Origin: an uncultured Saprospiraceae bacterium
Lineage (GTDB): Bacteria > Bacteroidota > Bacteroidia > Chitinophagales > Saprospiraceae
Direction: 5' to 3'
Length of the DNA: 64,000 nucleotides
Assembly: GCA_937941765.1 (NCBI GenBank)
Contig: CALDGQ010000075.1
Coordinates: 1-64,000, forward strand
The notes under the pieces were generated by a model. The model saw nothing but the letters and a program-made list of their open reading frames with translations, was not told the DNA's origin and ran no database searches. The position numbers and the translations under genes are program-made. Shown here in pieces: positions 9,310 through 17,814 of the stretch. Position 1 is the stretch's first letter. Each line of letters begins with the position of its first letter.

Positions 9310-12270
9310 TTATTTTTTTTGATTTTCTTGTGGTCTTAAATTATTTAAGCAATTATAAATTTCTGCAGTAAATTGATAAGTTGCATCCGCTTCAAATCCA
9401 GGGTTCAAATCAATATGATTACCTGCATGAAAAATTACAGAACCATTACTAGTAGAGATAACTTTCCCATCTGAAATAATGTGATCACTGGCTTCATACA
9501 GATTGGTAGGGATAATTCCGGTCATATCTAAGCTAACTGGACAATTACAAGATCCGTCATCACAAGTTGCTTGTGGGTTGTAGTTAGAAAAAGAGGGATT
9601 GGTACAACCAGAAATTGATTCTATAACACTGCAATTGCAAGTAGCAAGATCCCATGTTTCAATACCATTTGAGCAGTCGCCGTCATTAATACAACTGCTT
9701 CCAGATAGAATGTTTGTCTCATAAAGAGTTGACCCGCTACAACTGCCAAAACTATAATTTATAATAAGTGGGACATTGCCAAAAGTTGGATTATATTCTA
9801 ATTCTGGACCAGTATCGCCTAGAGAATATGAACTATTTGGAGTGTTGTAGTAGTACCAACTATAATTTAGTTCTTGACCTTGGTAAGAAGCATCTACTGT
9901 TACGATTATTGGACCATCACCTAAGCAATTGGAGCTTTGTGATACTTCAAAAAAGTCAAGTGATTCAACTGGAATATATTGTTGATCAATAAAAATGGAC
10001 ATGGTTTCTGTTGAGCTTGAGCAATCAGCAGAATATGCAGTTATTTCAATTTCAAAGTAATTGTCACCGAAAGAATATATGCCAAAGTATGCATTTCCGT
10101 TATTAGCTGTTACAGTTCCAGATTCACCTGTATAAAAGTTCATCCAACTATAACTTTCAATTTCAGAATCTCCAAAAAGTTGAATTGATACATAATCATC
10201 ACAAAAATCTGTATAGTAATAATTAGAGAAATTTAACAGTTGACAAGATCCATCACTGCAAGTTGCATCTGGGTTGTAATTACAGGCATTCGGATTGGTG
10301 CAACCATAAGATGCGCATTGGCAGGTACCGTCATCACAATCTGCAGCGGGGTTATAATTTAATGCGCTTGGATCGGTGCAACCAACAACAACCTCTTGGA
10401 TTTCACATGTACAAGTTTCAGTATCCCAAATTTCTATGCCGTTACTACAATTTCCATCGTTAGCACAATCAGAGGTGTCAGGAATATTGATTCGGTCACA
10501 AGTACAAGTTTCAGAATTCCATATTTCATCACCGTTTCCGCAAACTTCATCATCAATACATGGGGTTGGAGGCGTTCCATTTTCACATTGACAAGTTAAA
10601 TGATTCCAAGTTTCTTCCCCGTTTTGGCAAATGTCATCATTACAGATTGTGTTGGTAGTTGTTATAAATAATGGAATTGATTCGATGTTCGATAAACAGC
10701 CATTATTATCAATTCTAACAAAAATTTCATTTCCAGTATAATTCCAGTTTTCTGGGGTTGTTATAATTTCTGTCGCTGCTGCATCTTCATACCAAATAAT
10801 TGAATGATCAGTGTTATTATTAATTTGGTTTTCAAATATTGTTAAGTCAATAGTGCCTGATTGATCCGCACAGGCATCAATAGTAATTACGTTTGCAGAT
10901 GGAACTGAAGTAATATTAAATGGCATCTCAACATTATAAGGTCCACATTCAAGATCCGCATAATATAGGAAAAGTGTATTGCCAGCATACGGCCAATTTG
11001 CCGGATTTTCAATTGGGTTAGTGCCGTTCGGTCCTTCAAACCAAATGTTTAAATTTCCTAAAAGGTTAATCGGGTATTCATCATGATAAACCGTCAAATC
11101 AAAAGTCCCATCTCCTTTGTCGCATCCTTCTACTTCAAAGGTTGGTAAATTAAACCAATCTATTTCAACACCAGTCGCAAGTGAAGGCGAATTACAGGTT
11201 GCAGTAAAAGCTTGAATTTGAAAAGATGAAAGTGTTGGTAAAAAAGGATATGGTCTAATTGAATTAATAGTTGCATTCCCATTGTTTGCAGAAACGGTTC
11301 CTGTATTTCCCGTACCGTTTTGCCAGGTATAACCAATTATGGAATCATCCCCTTGTAAATCTATTTGAACGAGAATTTCGTCTGTTATTGAATTATAACA
11401 GCCTATCTGGTTTGTTATTTCAAAATTTATATTACAAGACCCATCCTCACAAGTAGCCTCAGGATTAAAGTTGCACGCATCTGGATTGGTACAACCAAAT
11501 ATCACATTTGTAACATCGCAATTGCAAGTAGTCGAATTCCAGGTTTCAACTCCATTAGTACAATCGCCATCATTGCAATTTATTTCAAAAATACAGCTTC
11601 CATCGTCTGTAGTTGCATCAGGATTATAATTACAACTATTGGGATCTGTACACCCAAAAATTGGAGTTGCAACATTACAATCACAAATAGTTTCATCCCA
11701 ATACTCGACTCCATTTGAAGCGATTCCATCATCACAATCTGCGTCTGAATAAGGTATGTTTATACAGATACAAAGATCAGGTACCCAAGCATCTTGTGTA
11801 TTGCAATCATTATCATCGCAAGAGGGTTCACATGATCCATCGTCTGTAGTTGCATCAGGATTATAATTACAACTATTGGGATCTGTACACCCAAAAATTG
11901 GAGTTGCAACATTACAATCACAAATAGTTTCATCCCAATACTCGACTCCATTTGAAGCAATACCATCATCACAATAGTCGTCTGGATAGGCTAAATTAAG
12001 ACAAACACAGAATGGAAGCCATAACGTATCTTTAGTATTACAATCATTGTCTTCGCACGAAGTGTTATCAACTAAACAAGATCCATCATCAACAGTCGCA
12101 TTTGGATCATAATTGCAAGCAGCGGGATCGGTACAACCCTCATATAAACTAAAGGCAGCAGTATCTGCAAGATTTGCATTATTAGAATTTAGGTTGTTGC
12201 AAAATAAAAAAATGAATGCAAGTATAAGGTAAGAGAATCTTGAGCGGAAGCTAAATTGTGATGGCAGCAT
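9310..12270 (-). CDS. Secreted repeat protein with GCTDPxACNYNPxAT modules
   Basis: 986 aa. The N-terminus is a signal sequence (SYLILAFIFLFCNNLNS). The body has at least six cysteine-rich GC-T-[DN]-P-x-[AS]-CNYNPxATxxDGSC modules interleaved with C-x2-GxExW-x3-TCxC units, and several Ig-like segments in the middle. The C-terminus (IIPTNLYEAS, GSVIFHAGNHIDLNPGFEA) resembles the three-coathanger-stack region found at the end of Bacteroidota secreted proteins. I see no canonical type A or B T9SS tail, so this end region may itself be the sorting or anchoring element. The gene stands alone, converges on the adhesin operon, and contains a very recent 139-bp internal duplication. Function is unknown; surface or matrix protein is the best guess. 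Confidence 0.82.
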   Translation of the reverse strand: MLPSQFSFRSRFSYLILAFIFLFCNNLNSNNANLADTAAFSLYEGCTDPAACNYDPNATVDDGSCLVDNTSCEDNDCNTKDTLWLPFCVCLNLAYPDDYCDDGIASNGVEYWDETICDCNVATPIFGCTDPNSCNYNPDATTDDGSCEPSCDDNDCNTQDAWVPDLCICINIPYSDADCDDGIASNGVEYWDETICDCNVATPIFGCTDPNSCNYNPDATTDDGSCIFEINCNDGDCTNGVETWNSTTCNCDVTNVIFGCTNPDACNFNPEATCEDGSCNINFEITNQIGCYNSITDEILVQIDLQGDDSIIGYTWQNGTGNTGTVSANNGNATINSIRPYPFLPTLSSFQIQAFTATCNSPSLATGVEIDWFNLPTFEVEGCDKGDGTFDLTVYHDEYPINLLGNLNIWFEGPNGTNPIENPANWPYAGNTLFLYYADLECGPYNVEMPFNITSVPSANVITIDACADQSGTIDLTIFENQINNNTDHSIIWYEDAAATEIITTPENWNYTGNEIFVRIDNNGCLSNIESIPLFITTTNTICNDDICQNGEETWNHLTCQCENGTPPTPCIDDEVCGNGDEIWNSETCTCDRINIPDTSDCANDGNCSNGIEIWDTETCTCEIQEVVVGCTDPSALNYNPAADCDDGTCQCASYGCTNPNACNYNPDATCSDGSCQLLNFSNYYYTDFCDDYVSIQLFGDSEIESYSWMNFYTGESGTVTANNGNAYFGIYSFGDNYFEIEITAYSADCSSSTETMSIFIDQQYIPVESLDFFEVSQSSNCLGDGPIIVTVDASYQGQELNYSWYYYNTPNSSYSLGDTGPELEYNPTFGNVPLIINYSFGSCSGSTLYETNILSGSSCINDGDCSNGIETWDLATCNCSVIESISGCTNPSFSNYNPQATCDDGSCNCPVSLDMTGIIPTNLYEASDHIISDGKVISTSNGSVIFHAGNHIDLNPGFEADATYQFTAEIYNCLNNLRPQENQKK
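11600..11975. repeat. Recent 139-bp tandem duplication inside the secreted repeat gene
   Basis: 11600-11721 and 11837-11958 are identical over 122 bp at an offset of 237 bp. Similarity continues for about 17 bp more with two mismatches. Each copy encodes one CNYNPDATTDDGSC module and the neighbouring EYWDETICDC unit. Confidence 0.9.
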
Positions 12271-12363
12271 ATTGTGAATGTATATATATTGTTCAAGTTT
12301 AATGTATTCGCATCAAAGATAATAAAATAACATTGTGTTTTTAGTTAATGTAATTGTTAATAA

Positions 12364-12403
12364 AAATCTGATTTGTTATTTATAACAACGTTTTTTCAGA
12401 TTT
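12364..12403. promoter_or_regulatory. Nested inverted repeats in a divergent intergenic region
   Basis: AAATCTGA (12364-12371) and TCAGATTT (12396-12403) form a perfect outer inverted repeat. Inside it, TTGTTA (12373-12378) and TAACAA (12383-12388) form a second one. They lie between the divergent starts at 12270 and 12491, so an operator or structured leader is possible. No other feature was found in the rest of this 220-bp gap. Confidence 0.4.
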
Positions 12404-12490
12404 AAATATCTGACATTCAATATCTTAGTAGCTTGAAAAATGGTATAAATTATGCACTACAATACGCGCAACTAAATTTTAAAACTAACC

Positions 12491-13195
12491 ATGACAATGA
12501 ATAACAGACAACAATTCATTAAGCAATTCTTTTCTGAAATTGCAGACTTAGACTATACTTATTTAAATTTTATTGGAGGAGATCTGAAAAAAATAGATGA
12601 TCAATCACATATAGCTATTTTAATTAGTACCGATCATGTTTCAGCTATTGATGCTGTAATCAGGAAATTTGATAGCTTGGAAAGCACCGTATTGGTTTCT
12701 ATGAGCTATATGGATCAATTTGCAATCACATTTAAAGATGGCAGTAAATTGAACCTAGATTGTATGTCCAAATTGATCAGAAGAAATATGGTCTATCTGT
12801 CGAATGATTACCTATTTAAAAATACAATAGTTAGATCGGGAGTAAAATGTTGTAATAACAACAGTTTTTTTGAATTAATGATGATATTTCATCAACTTAA
12901 CAATAATGGAATGCCAGAAAATTATTGTCAATATTTTAAGTCAATTCCTTCAGCAAGCAAGATGGTGACAGCATTCAATGATAAATATCATGCTGGATTT
13001 ACACTAGAAAATATAGGAGAACATGATCCTAGTTTCAAAGCTCAATTAAAGAACTATCTACATATTATGCGAGACAATGCATTTGCTGCAAATATGAAAA
13101 ATACATTCAGCTATGTCAAGGAAAAATGTACTAGCGTATTGAGAGGGCGTGATATAATCATGCCTTTTGAAAGAGATTCGGCTATCGCAAGTTAA
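12491..13195 (+). CDS. Truncated paralogue of the nucleotidyltransferase-kinase protein
   Basis: 234 aa. It aligns along its full length with the N-terminal half of the 428-aa protein at 27338 (MNNRQQFIK, DYLFKNTIVRSGVKCCN, MIFHQLNNNGMPENYCQYF). An ATG at 12497 matches the paralogue's start better than 12491. Two changes suggest loss of function. The nucleotidyltransferase-like motif VHSDLDLLI of the paralogue reads DQSHIAILI here. The protein also ends (GRDIIMPFERD) exactly where the paralogue runs into its kinase P-loop (GRGKIITFSGVDGAGKS). It is followed by its own terminator. It could be a decaying copy or a regulatory pseudo-enzyme. The frame is intact, so it is listed as a coding gene. 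Confidence 0.7.
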   Translation: MTMNNRQQFIKQFFSEIADLDYTYLNFIGGDLKKIDDQSHIAILISTDHVSAIDAVIRKFDSLESTVLVSMSYMDQFAITFKDGSKLNLDCMSKLIRRNMVYLSNDYLFKNTIVRSGVKCCNNNSFFELMMIFHQLNNNGMPENYCQYFKSIPSASKMVTAFNDKYHAGFTLENIGEHDPSFKAQLKNYLHIMRDNAFAANMKNTFSYVKEKCTSVLRGRDIIMPFERDSAIAS

Positions 13196-13222
13196 CTGAT
13201 ATTAGCAATTTTAGATAAAATG

Positions 13223-13258
13223 AAAAGGCTGTTCCATTTAGTTGGAGCAGCCTTTTTA
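13223..13258 (+). terminator. Rho-independent terminator
   Basis: AAAAGGCTGTTCC (13223-13235) pairs with GGAGCAGCCTTTT (13244-13256) with one mismatch, followed by TATTTAATA. It closes the gene ending at 13195. It belongs to the same sequence family as the terminator at 52631-52666. Confidence 0.85.
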
Positions 13259-13373
13259 TTTAATAGGGTTTGTATTGTTATATAATTGACTTTTATTAAT
13301 TACAACCTTCTATATATGCTCTAAATGTACTTTGATTGGTCGTTTTGAAACCTGGGGTTAATTTATAATACAA

Positions 13374-13405
13374 TTGAGGATGGGTTGACTTTTGATTTAT
13401 TATTG
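13374..13405 (+). promoter_or_regulatory. Possible Bacteroidota-type promoter of the H-NOX/kinase operon
   Basis: TTG (13374-13376), 21 nt, then TATTATTG (13398-13405), which differs from TAnnTTTG at one position. It is 100 nt upstream of the H-NOX start. The rest of the 13259-13505 gap shows no gene or structured RNA that I can recognise. Confidence 0.35.
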
Positions 13406-13505
13406 ATTCATAATAGGTAAAATAATCCCTCATATATAGCACCTAATCCCAAAAACTAACGTAACAAAAGTATAACCTCATTATTTAACCTAAAATCCTA
13501 AAAAA

Positions 13506-14045
13506 ATGAAAGGAATTATATTTACAGAATTTCTAGAAATGGTTGAAGAGAAATTTGGAGAAGAAGTAACTGAAACCATCATCGAAAATGCAAACTTACC
13601 ATCTGAAGGGGCTTATACTTCCGTAGGAACTTACGATCATAAAGAAATGTATAGTTTGATTCGAGAGTTGCACAAAAAAACGGACATGCCTGTCCCACAA
13701 TTAATGCACGCGTACGGTTTATATTTATTTGTTTCATTGGCGAATGCATATCAGCCGATGTTGAGCGACATAGACAATGCATTTGATATGCTTCGTTCAG
13801 TTGATAAATACATTCATGTAGAGGTTAGAAAACTATATCCAGATGCTGAACTTCCTCATTTTGAAGTCAATGATAAAGGTGCAGATAAGTTGGAGATGAT
13901 TTATACTTCACCAAGAAAAATGTCTGATGTAGCAGCAGGGTTGATTGAAGGTTGTTTGATGCATTACAAAGAAAAAGCAACAGTTACCAAAGAAATGATT
14001 ATTGCAGATGGTTCAAAAGTAAAATTTGAGATCGTTAAAAATTAA
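13506..14045 (+). CDS. H-NOX heme-based nitric oxide sensor
   Basis: 179 aa, the standard length of stand-alone bacterial H-NOX proteins, starting MKGIIFTEFLEMV as is typical. The proximal heme ligand should be His104 in YIHVEVRKLYPDAELPHF. The heme-propionate clamp YxSxR is intact as Tyr133-Thr-Ser135-Pro-Arg137. H-NOX proteins bind NO (sometimes O2 or CO) at ferrous heme and regulate a partner histidine kinase or cyclic-di-GMP enzyme in trans. The partner here is clearly the hybrid kinase that starts 3 nt after the stop codon. I see no second distal-pocket feature that would settle NO versus O2 selectivity. The assignment is firm; ligand and output are from family knowledge. Confidence 0.94.
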   Translation: MKGIIFTEFLEMVEEKFGEEVTETIIENANLPSEGAYTSVGTYDHKEMYSLIRELHKKTDMPVPQLMHAYGLYLFVSLANAYQPMLSDIDNAFDMLRSVDKYIHVEVRKLYPDAELPHFEVNDKGADKLEMIYTSPRKMSDVAAGLIEGCLMHYKEKATVTKEMIIADGSKVKFEIVKN

Positions 14046-14048
14046 GGG

Positions 14049-15815
14049 ATGGACAAGGAAGTTGAAATCCTACGGAAAAAAATAAAGCGTGCAAAATTAG
14101 CAAGGAAAGAGGCGGAGCGAATATTGGAAGCAAAAGCATTGGAGTTGTTCAAAGTGAACAATCAGCTTAAAGAAATGAATAGCAGTTTGGAAGAAACGAT
14201 AAAGAAACGAACTGCAGATTTGGAAGAAGCAAAATTAATAGCTGAAAAAGCCCAGAAAGCGGAACAACAATTCCTTGCTAATATGAGTCACGAAATCAGA
14301 ACACCGCTCAATGCAGTGATCGGTATGTCTCATCTTTTGTATGATACGGACCCGACTCCTCAACAAATCAATTACATAGATAATTTAAAAAGTTCTGCAA
14401 AGTTATTACACGCCCTTATTAGTGATATTTTAGACTTCACAAAGATCGAATCTGGTCAGATAGAAATTCAATCCAACCTATTCAGTATCGCAGATTCGAT
14501 TCATGATATTCAGAAAACATTTGAACTGAAGTTGGAAGAAACACCAGTCACGATCAGTAGTTCGATAGATGAGCGGATTGAGTATTTAGTGATTGGAGAT
14601 GATTTGCTTTTTAATCAAATATTTTTCAACCTAATTGGAAATGCAGAGAAGTTTACTGAAAAAGGAACCATTCATATCGACGCCAAAATGCTGTCCAGAT
14701 TTAAAGACAATATTACCATTCAATTTAAAGTAAGTGATACTGGAATTGGAATTGCCTCAGATAAATTAAATGAAATTTTTGAAGATTTCAAACAAGCTGC
14801 TAACGAAAAACATAAACTGAATCGATCCAGTGGATTAGGATTAGCAATTACAAGAAGATTGATAGAATTGCAAGGTGGAAATATTGAGGTGGATACTAAA
14901 GTAGGAGTAGGTTCTACTTTTTCATTTGTCCTTACTTACGGATATTCAGATACTAAAACTTTGAAAAAGGAAGCGGATATTTCGTTGGCAAATGCAGCTA
15001 GTTTTGCAAATTCAAAAATTTTAGTTGCTGAAGATAACTTGATGAATAGAAAGTATATTAAGCGAGTTTTGGAAAAATGGGAAGTTCAATTTGATTTCGC
15101 AGTCAATGGTAAAGAGGCAGTAGAAATGGCAGTGGGTTCAAAATATGATCTCATTTTGATGGATCTGCAAATGCCCATTATGGACGGAATTGAAGCTGCA
15201 ACTCAAATTCGTTTGGAAAAGAATAGGAATCAAAAAACACCAATTTTAGCATTAACGGCTTCTGCAATGACGGCTCAAAAAAAGCAAGCAATTGAAGCAG
15301 GGATGAATGAGTTTATGACAAAACCTTTTGTTCCAGATGATTTGTTTGTTATATTAAATAAATATCTCCAACCTACGAATCAAAAAGAAAATATTAATTT
15401 ATCAAATGATCATATATCAATGGAGTCGATAGAAATTACAAGTTATCATCCTAAACTAGATGTTAATTATTTAGAAACTATTTATGGTGAAGATTGGGAA
15501 TATGCGGTTGATATGTTTGTTACTTTTCGGGATGATTTATTGCCAAATTTTGAAAAATTGTTGCCGTTAGTAGCTGAAGAAAATTGGGAGCTCTTTTATA
15601 AAGTAGCGCACAAAGTGAAACCAAGTTTGATGATGGTTGGTATGACAAATTTGCATAATCAAGTAAAGGAAATTGAGTTGTTAGCAAAGACAGCACCTGA
15701 AAAATCAATGTTAGAATTGAAGACTAAGAAGATATTGAAAGACTTGGAAGAGATGATCCCGGTTTTGCATCAACAGATTAGTTTTTTAGAGAGCAAGATG
15801 GTAAAGCAGTTGTAA
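14049..15815 (+). CDS. H-NOX-associated hybrid histidine kinase (HisKA-HATPase-REC-Hpt)
   Basis: 588 aa with no transmembrane segment and no N-terminal sensor domain. Residues 1-75 are a charged coiled coil. The H-box is [14 protein letters not shown] with phospho-acceptor His81. The ATPase has N box [13 protein letters not shown]1 DTGIGIA and G2 SSGLGLAI. A receiver domain follows ([11 protein letters not shown]; acceptor Asp in [13 protein letters not shown] near residue 371; Lys in MTKPF). A C-terminal Hpt domain has His in VAHKVKPS near residue 520. The missing sensor is supplied in trans by the H-NOX protein encoded 3 nt upstream. The His-Asp-His relay needs an external response regulator, and the nearest candidate is the converging gene at 15932. 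Phosphorelay architecture is seen; NO control of polysaccharide or biofilm genes is inferred. Confidence 0.93.
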   Translation: MDKEVEILRKKIKRAKLARKEAERILEAKALELFKVNNQLKEMNSSLEETIKKRTADLEEAKLIAEKAQKAEQQFLANMSHEIRTPLNAVIGMSHLLYDTDPTPQQINYIDNLKSSAKLLHALISDILDFTKIESGQIEIQSNLFSIADSIHDIQKTFELKLEETPVTISSSIDERIEYLVIGDDLLFNQIFFNLIGNAEKFTEKGTIHIDAKMLSRFKDNITIQFKVSDTGIGIASDKLNEIFEDFKQAANEKHKLNRSSGLGLAITRRLIELQGGNIEVDTKVGVGSTFSFVLTYGYSDTKTLKKEADISLANAASFANSKILVAEDNLMNRKYIKRVLEKWEVQFDFAVNGKEAVEMAVGSKYDLILMDLQMPIMDGIEAATQIRLEKNRNQKTPILALTASAMTAQKKQAIEAGMNEFMTKPFVPDDLFVILNKYLQPTNQKENINLSNDHISMESIEITSYHPKLDVNYLETIYGEDWEYAVDMFVTFRDDLLPNFEKLLPLVAEENWELFYKVAHKVKPSLMMVGMTNLHNQVKEIELLAKTAPEKSMLELKTKKILKDLEEMIPVLHQQISFLESKMVKQL

Positions 15816-15849
15816 ATGGTTCCATCGATGTACCGACAAAGTCGGACGT

Positions 15850-15927
15850 CCCTTCCTTTTAAAAAAAAGGAAGGGATATGCATGAACACGTGTGCACGTA
15901 TGTAACTCTCCTTTTTTTAAAAGGAGA
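15850..15927. terminator. Bidirectional terminator region between converging genes
   Basis: There are two hairpins. CCCTTCCTTTT (15850-15860) pairs perfectly with AAAAGGAAGGG (15865-15875), and TCTCCTTTT (15907-15915) pairs with AAAAGGAGA (15919-15927). The A/T-rich stems and flanks can stop transcription of the kinase (+) and the response regulator (-). The first stem recurs at 27155-27179. Confidence 0.7.
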
Positions 15928-15931
15928 AAAA

Positions 15932-16519
15932 TCACCCAATCCAAAAATAAGAAAGCAATCCAATCAAAACAGCAGTTATCACCGTATATCCTTTAATCAA
16001 AAGCTTATCCCGTTTTATCACTTGGGACAACTGATTAATCTCATTCTTTAATTCCTTACTTTTTAAAATTGATTCAATTGATTTTTCAATACTAAATTGC
16101 ATGGCTTGATCTTTAACAACATAATCTACAGCTCCTTTCTTTAAAGAATCTACCGCTACTTTTATTTCCATTTGAGAAGAAAGCATAACAATTTCTGCAC
16201 TTGGACATTGCTCTTTTATCTTTTCTAAAGTTTCTAGACCATCTATTTTTCCATCAAGACCATCAGAAAGGTTGAAATCTAAGACAATGACATCTGGATT
16301 TATACTTAATGATTTTAAGCATGCTTCACCAGAAGAAAAAGTGTGTAATTGAAGTCGCTCATCTTTTGAAAAATGACGCTCCAACATTTTCAATATCATT
16401 TGTTCATCATCGACAAAAAATACAACGTAAGAAGCATTGTTGTTAACGTTTTTAGATGCAGAATCCTTTGCTGGAATTTGCTTGTTTTCTGATTCAGCTG
16501 TTGCTTGAGTTGCTATCAT
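15932..16519 (-). CDS. Membrane-anchored single-domain response regulator
   Basis: 195 aa. After a polar 30-residue lead, residues 31-150 form a complete receiver domain: the acid pair in VFFVDDEQ, acceptor Asp81 in VIVLDFNLSDG, Ser in IVMLSSQ and Lys136 in DYVVKD. No DNA-binding or enzymatic output domain follows. A short coiled coil (150-172) leads to a single C-terminal transmembrane helix (about 176-194, TVITAVLIGLLSYFWI), so the receiver faces the cytoplasm on a tail anchor. The start overlaps the end of the polyprenyl-phosphate transferase gene by 4 nt, which indicates translational coupling. It may act by protein contact on the membrane enzyme or as phosphate sink for the hybrid kinase converging on it. 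That role is inference. Confidence 0.85.
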   Translation of the reverse strand: MIATQATAESENKQIPAKDSASKNVNNNASYVVFFVDDEQMILKMLERHFSKDERLQLHTFSSGEACLKSLSINPDVIVLDFNLSDGLDGKIDGLETLEKIKEQCPSAEIVMLSSQMEIKVAVDSLKKGAVDYVVKDQAMQFSIEKSIESILKSKELKNEINQLSQVIKRDKLLIKGYTVITAVLIGLLSYFWIG

Positions 16520-17631
16520 TGCAATAAATAATTTTCTTTTTTGAGTGCTTCCAATTTGGAATTCAGTTGTTTTACTTTATTTGATTCTACCTTTTTTCTA
16601 ATAAATACTAAAACATGAACGAATAGAATACCTACTGTAAATACAATTAAAATTAAGTTGATGGTGTCTTGATGCCTGAATAAAAGTACTGCCACAATCA
16701 TCAATAGGTTGCCAATCCATAACAATATACTTGTTTGACGATGTCCAACTTTGGATCTGAGAAATTCATGGTGAATATGGTTTTTGTCAGGACTGAACGG
16801 AGATCTTCCACTCAATATTCTTATCGTAAATACTCTAATCGTATCATAAAAAGGAATGAAAATAATTCCGGCAATAATTCCGATAGGGGAATGAATACCC
16901 ATTATGGAAACAGTATTTGGAGATTCTATGAATTGAATGGATAAAACAGTGATCGTCAATCCTAAAAGTAGTGAGCCACTATCGCCCATAAATGTCTTGT
17001 TAGGATAGGTGCCAAAATTGTATCTCAAAAATGCAATTAGCGAACCAGTAATTGCAAAAGCTAAAACTGCAAAATTGTATTCTTTTACCCACAACAACAA
17101 AATTCCTAAAGTAATACAACCAATTCCGCCAAGTCCACCTGCCAAACCATCAACACCATCGATTAAATTGTAAGCGTTCGTAATTCCAACAATAAAAAAT
17201 ATGGTCAAACAATAAGAGACTACAATGTGTATATCATGCACTCCAAATAATCCATGTAAAGAAGTGATTCGAACACCTCCATACGCAATCAATCCAGCCA
17301 CGAATATTTGAATAAGAAATTTTTTCTTAGCATTCATCGGTATCAAATCATCCTTTATTCCCATAAAAAATAGAATGAGATAGGATGTTAAAATGTACTT
17401 GTATGCATTGAAATCTGATAATGAGCAAAATAATGTAAATGATATCAATACCCCAATAAAGATACCGATACCTCCAAGACTTGGTATTAATTCAACATGC
17501 ACTTTACGTGCATCTGGAATATCTAATAATTTTTTTTGATAAGCTAAATTAATGACTGAGGGAAGCGTAAAATAGGTAATTAAAAAACTACAGATAGAAC
17601 AGCTAAATAATGTTAATATTTCTGTGCTCAC
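16516..17631 (-). CDS. MraY/WecA-family undecaprenyl-phosphate sugar-1-phosphate transferase
   Basis: 371 aa, about eleven hydrophobic segments. Family motifs are present: PDARKVHVELIPSLGGIGIF near the N-terminus, NAYNLIDGVDGLAGGLGGIG, FMGDSGSLLLG, and the cytoplasmic HIHHEFLRSKVGHRQ loop. Such enzymes move a HexNAc-1-phosphate from a UDP-sugar to undecaprenyl phosphate, the first membrane step of polysaccharide repeat-unit assembly. Because the gene heads an exopolysaccharide cluster, WecA-like initiation is more likely than peptidoglycan MraY. It is divergent from the glycosyltransferase at 17815 and overlaps the response-regulator gene by 4 nt. The C-terminal 40 residues are a charged, coiled-coil-like tail. 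Confidence 0.9.
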   Translation of the reverse strand: MSTEILTLFSCSICSFLITYFTLPSVINLAYQKKLLDIPDARKVHVELIPSLGGIGIFIGVLISFTLFCSLSDFNAYKYILTSYLILFFMGIKDDLIPMNAKKKFLIQIFVAGLIAYGGVRITSLHGLFGVHDIHIVVSYCLTIFFIVGITNAYNLIDGVDGLAGGLGGIGCITLGILLLWVKEYNFAVLAFAITGSLIAFLRYNFGTYPNKTFMGDSGSLLLGLTITVLSIQFIESPNTVSIMGIHSPIGIIAGIIFIPFYDTIRVFTIRILSGRSPFSPDKNHIHHEFLRSKVGHRQTSILLWIGNLLMIVAVLLFRHQDTINLILIVFTVGILFVHVLVFIRKKVESNKVKQLNSKLEALKKENYLLQ

Positions 17632-17663
17632 TTAGATTTATTTGTACGTTCTCAATTCTAAAT

Positions 17664-17716
17664 GCAAAAATGAAGCCATGACAAAGAGTGACATAAATAA
17701 GTGTCATGGTTTTTGC
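17664..17716. promoter_or_regulatory. Long inverted repeat between divergent polysaccharide genes
   Basis: GCAAAAA (17664-17670) and CCATGAC (17676-17682) pair with GTCATGG (17703-17709) and TTTTTGC (17710-17716), with a 5-nt bulge on the left side. An inner TGACA/TGTCA pair is nested in the loop. It lies between starts at 17631 (-) and 17815 (+), so it may be an operator or an RNA switch in a leader. Confidence 0.45.
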
Positions 17717-17814
17717 CACAACAATAAGTACTTCCCTTTTATCTCCCTCCACAGACACAAACATATTGTTATATTTTTAAATATGATGTTGATCATATCC
17801 ACAATTCAAATTAA

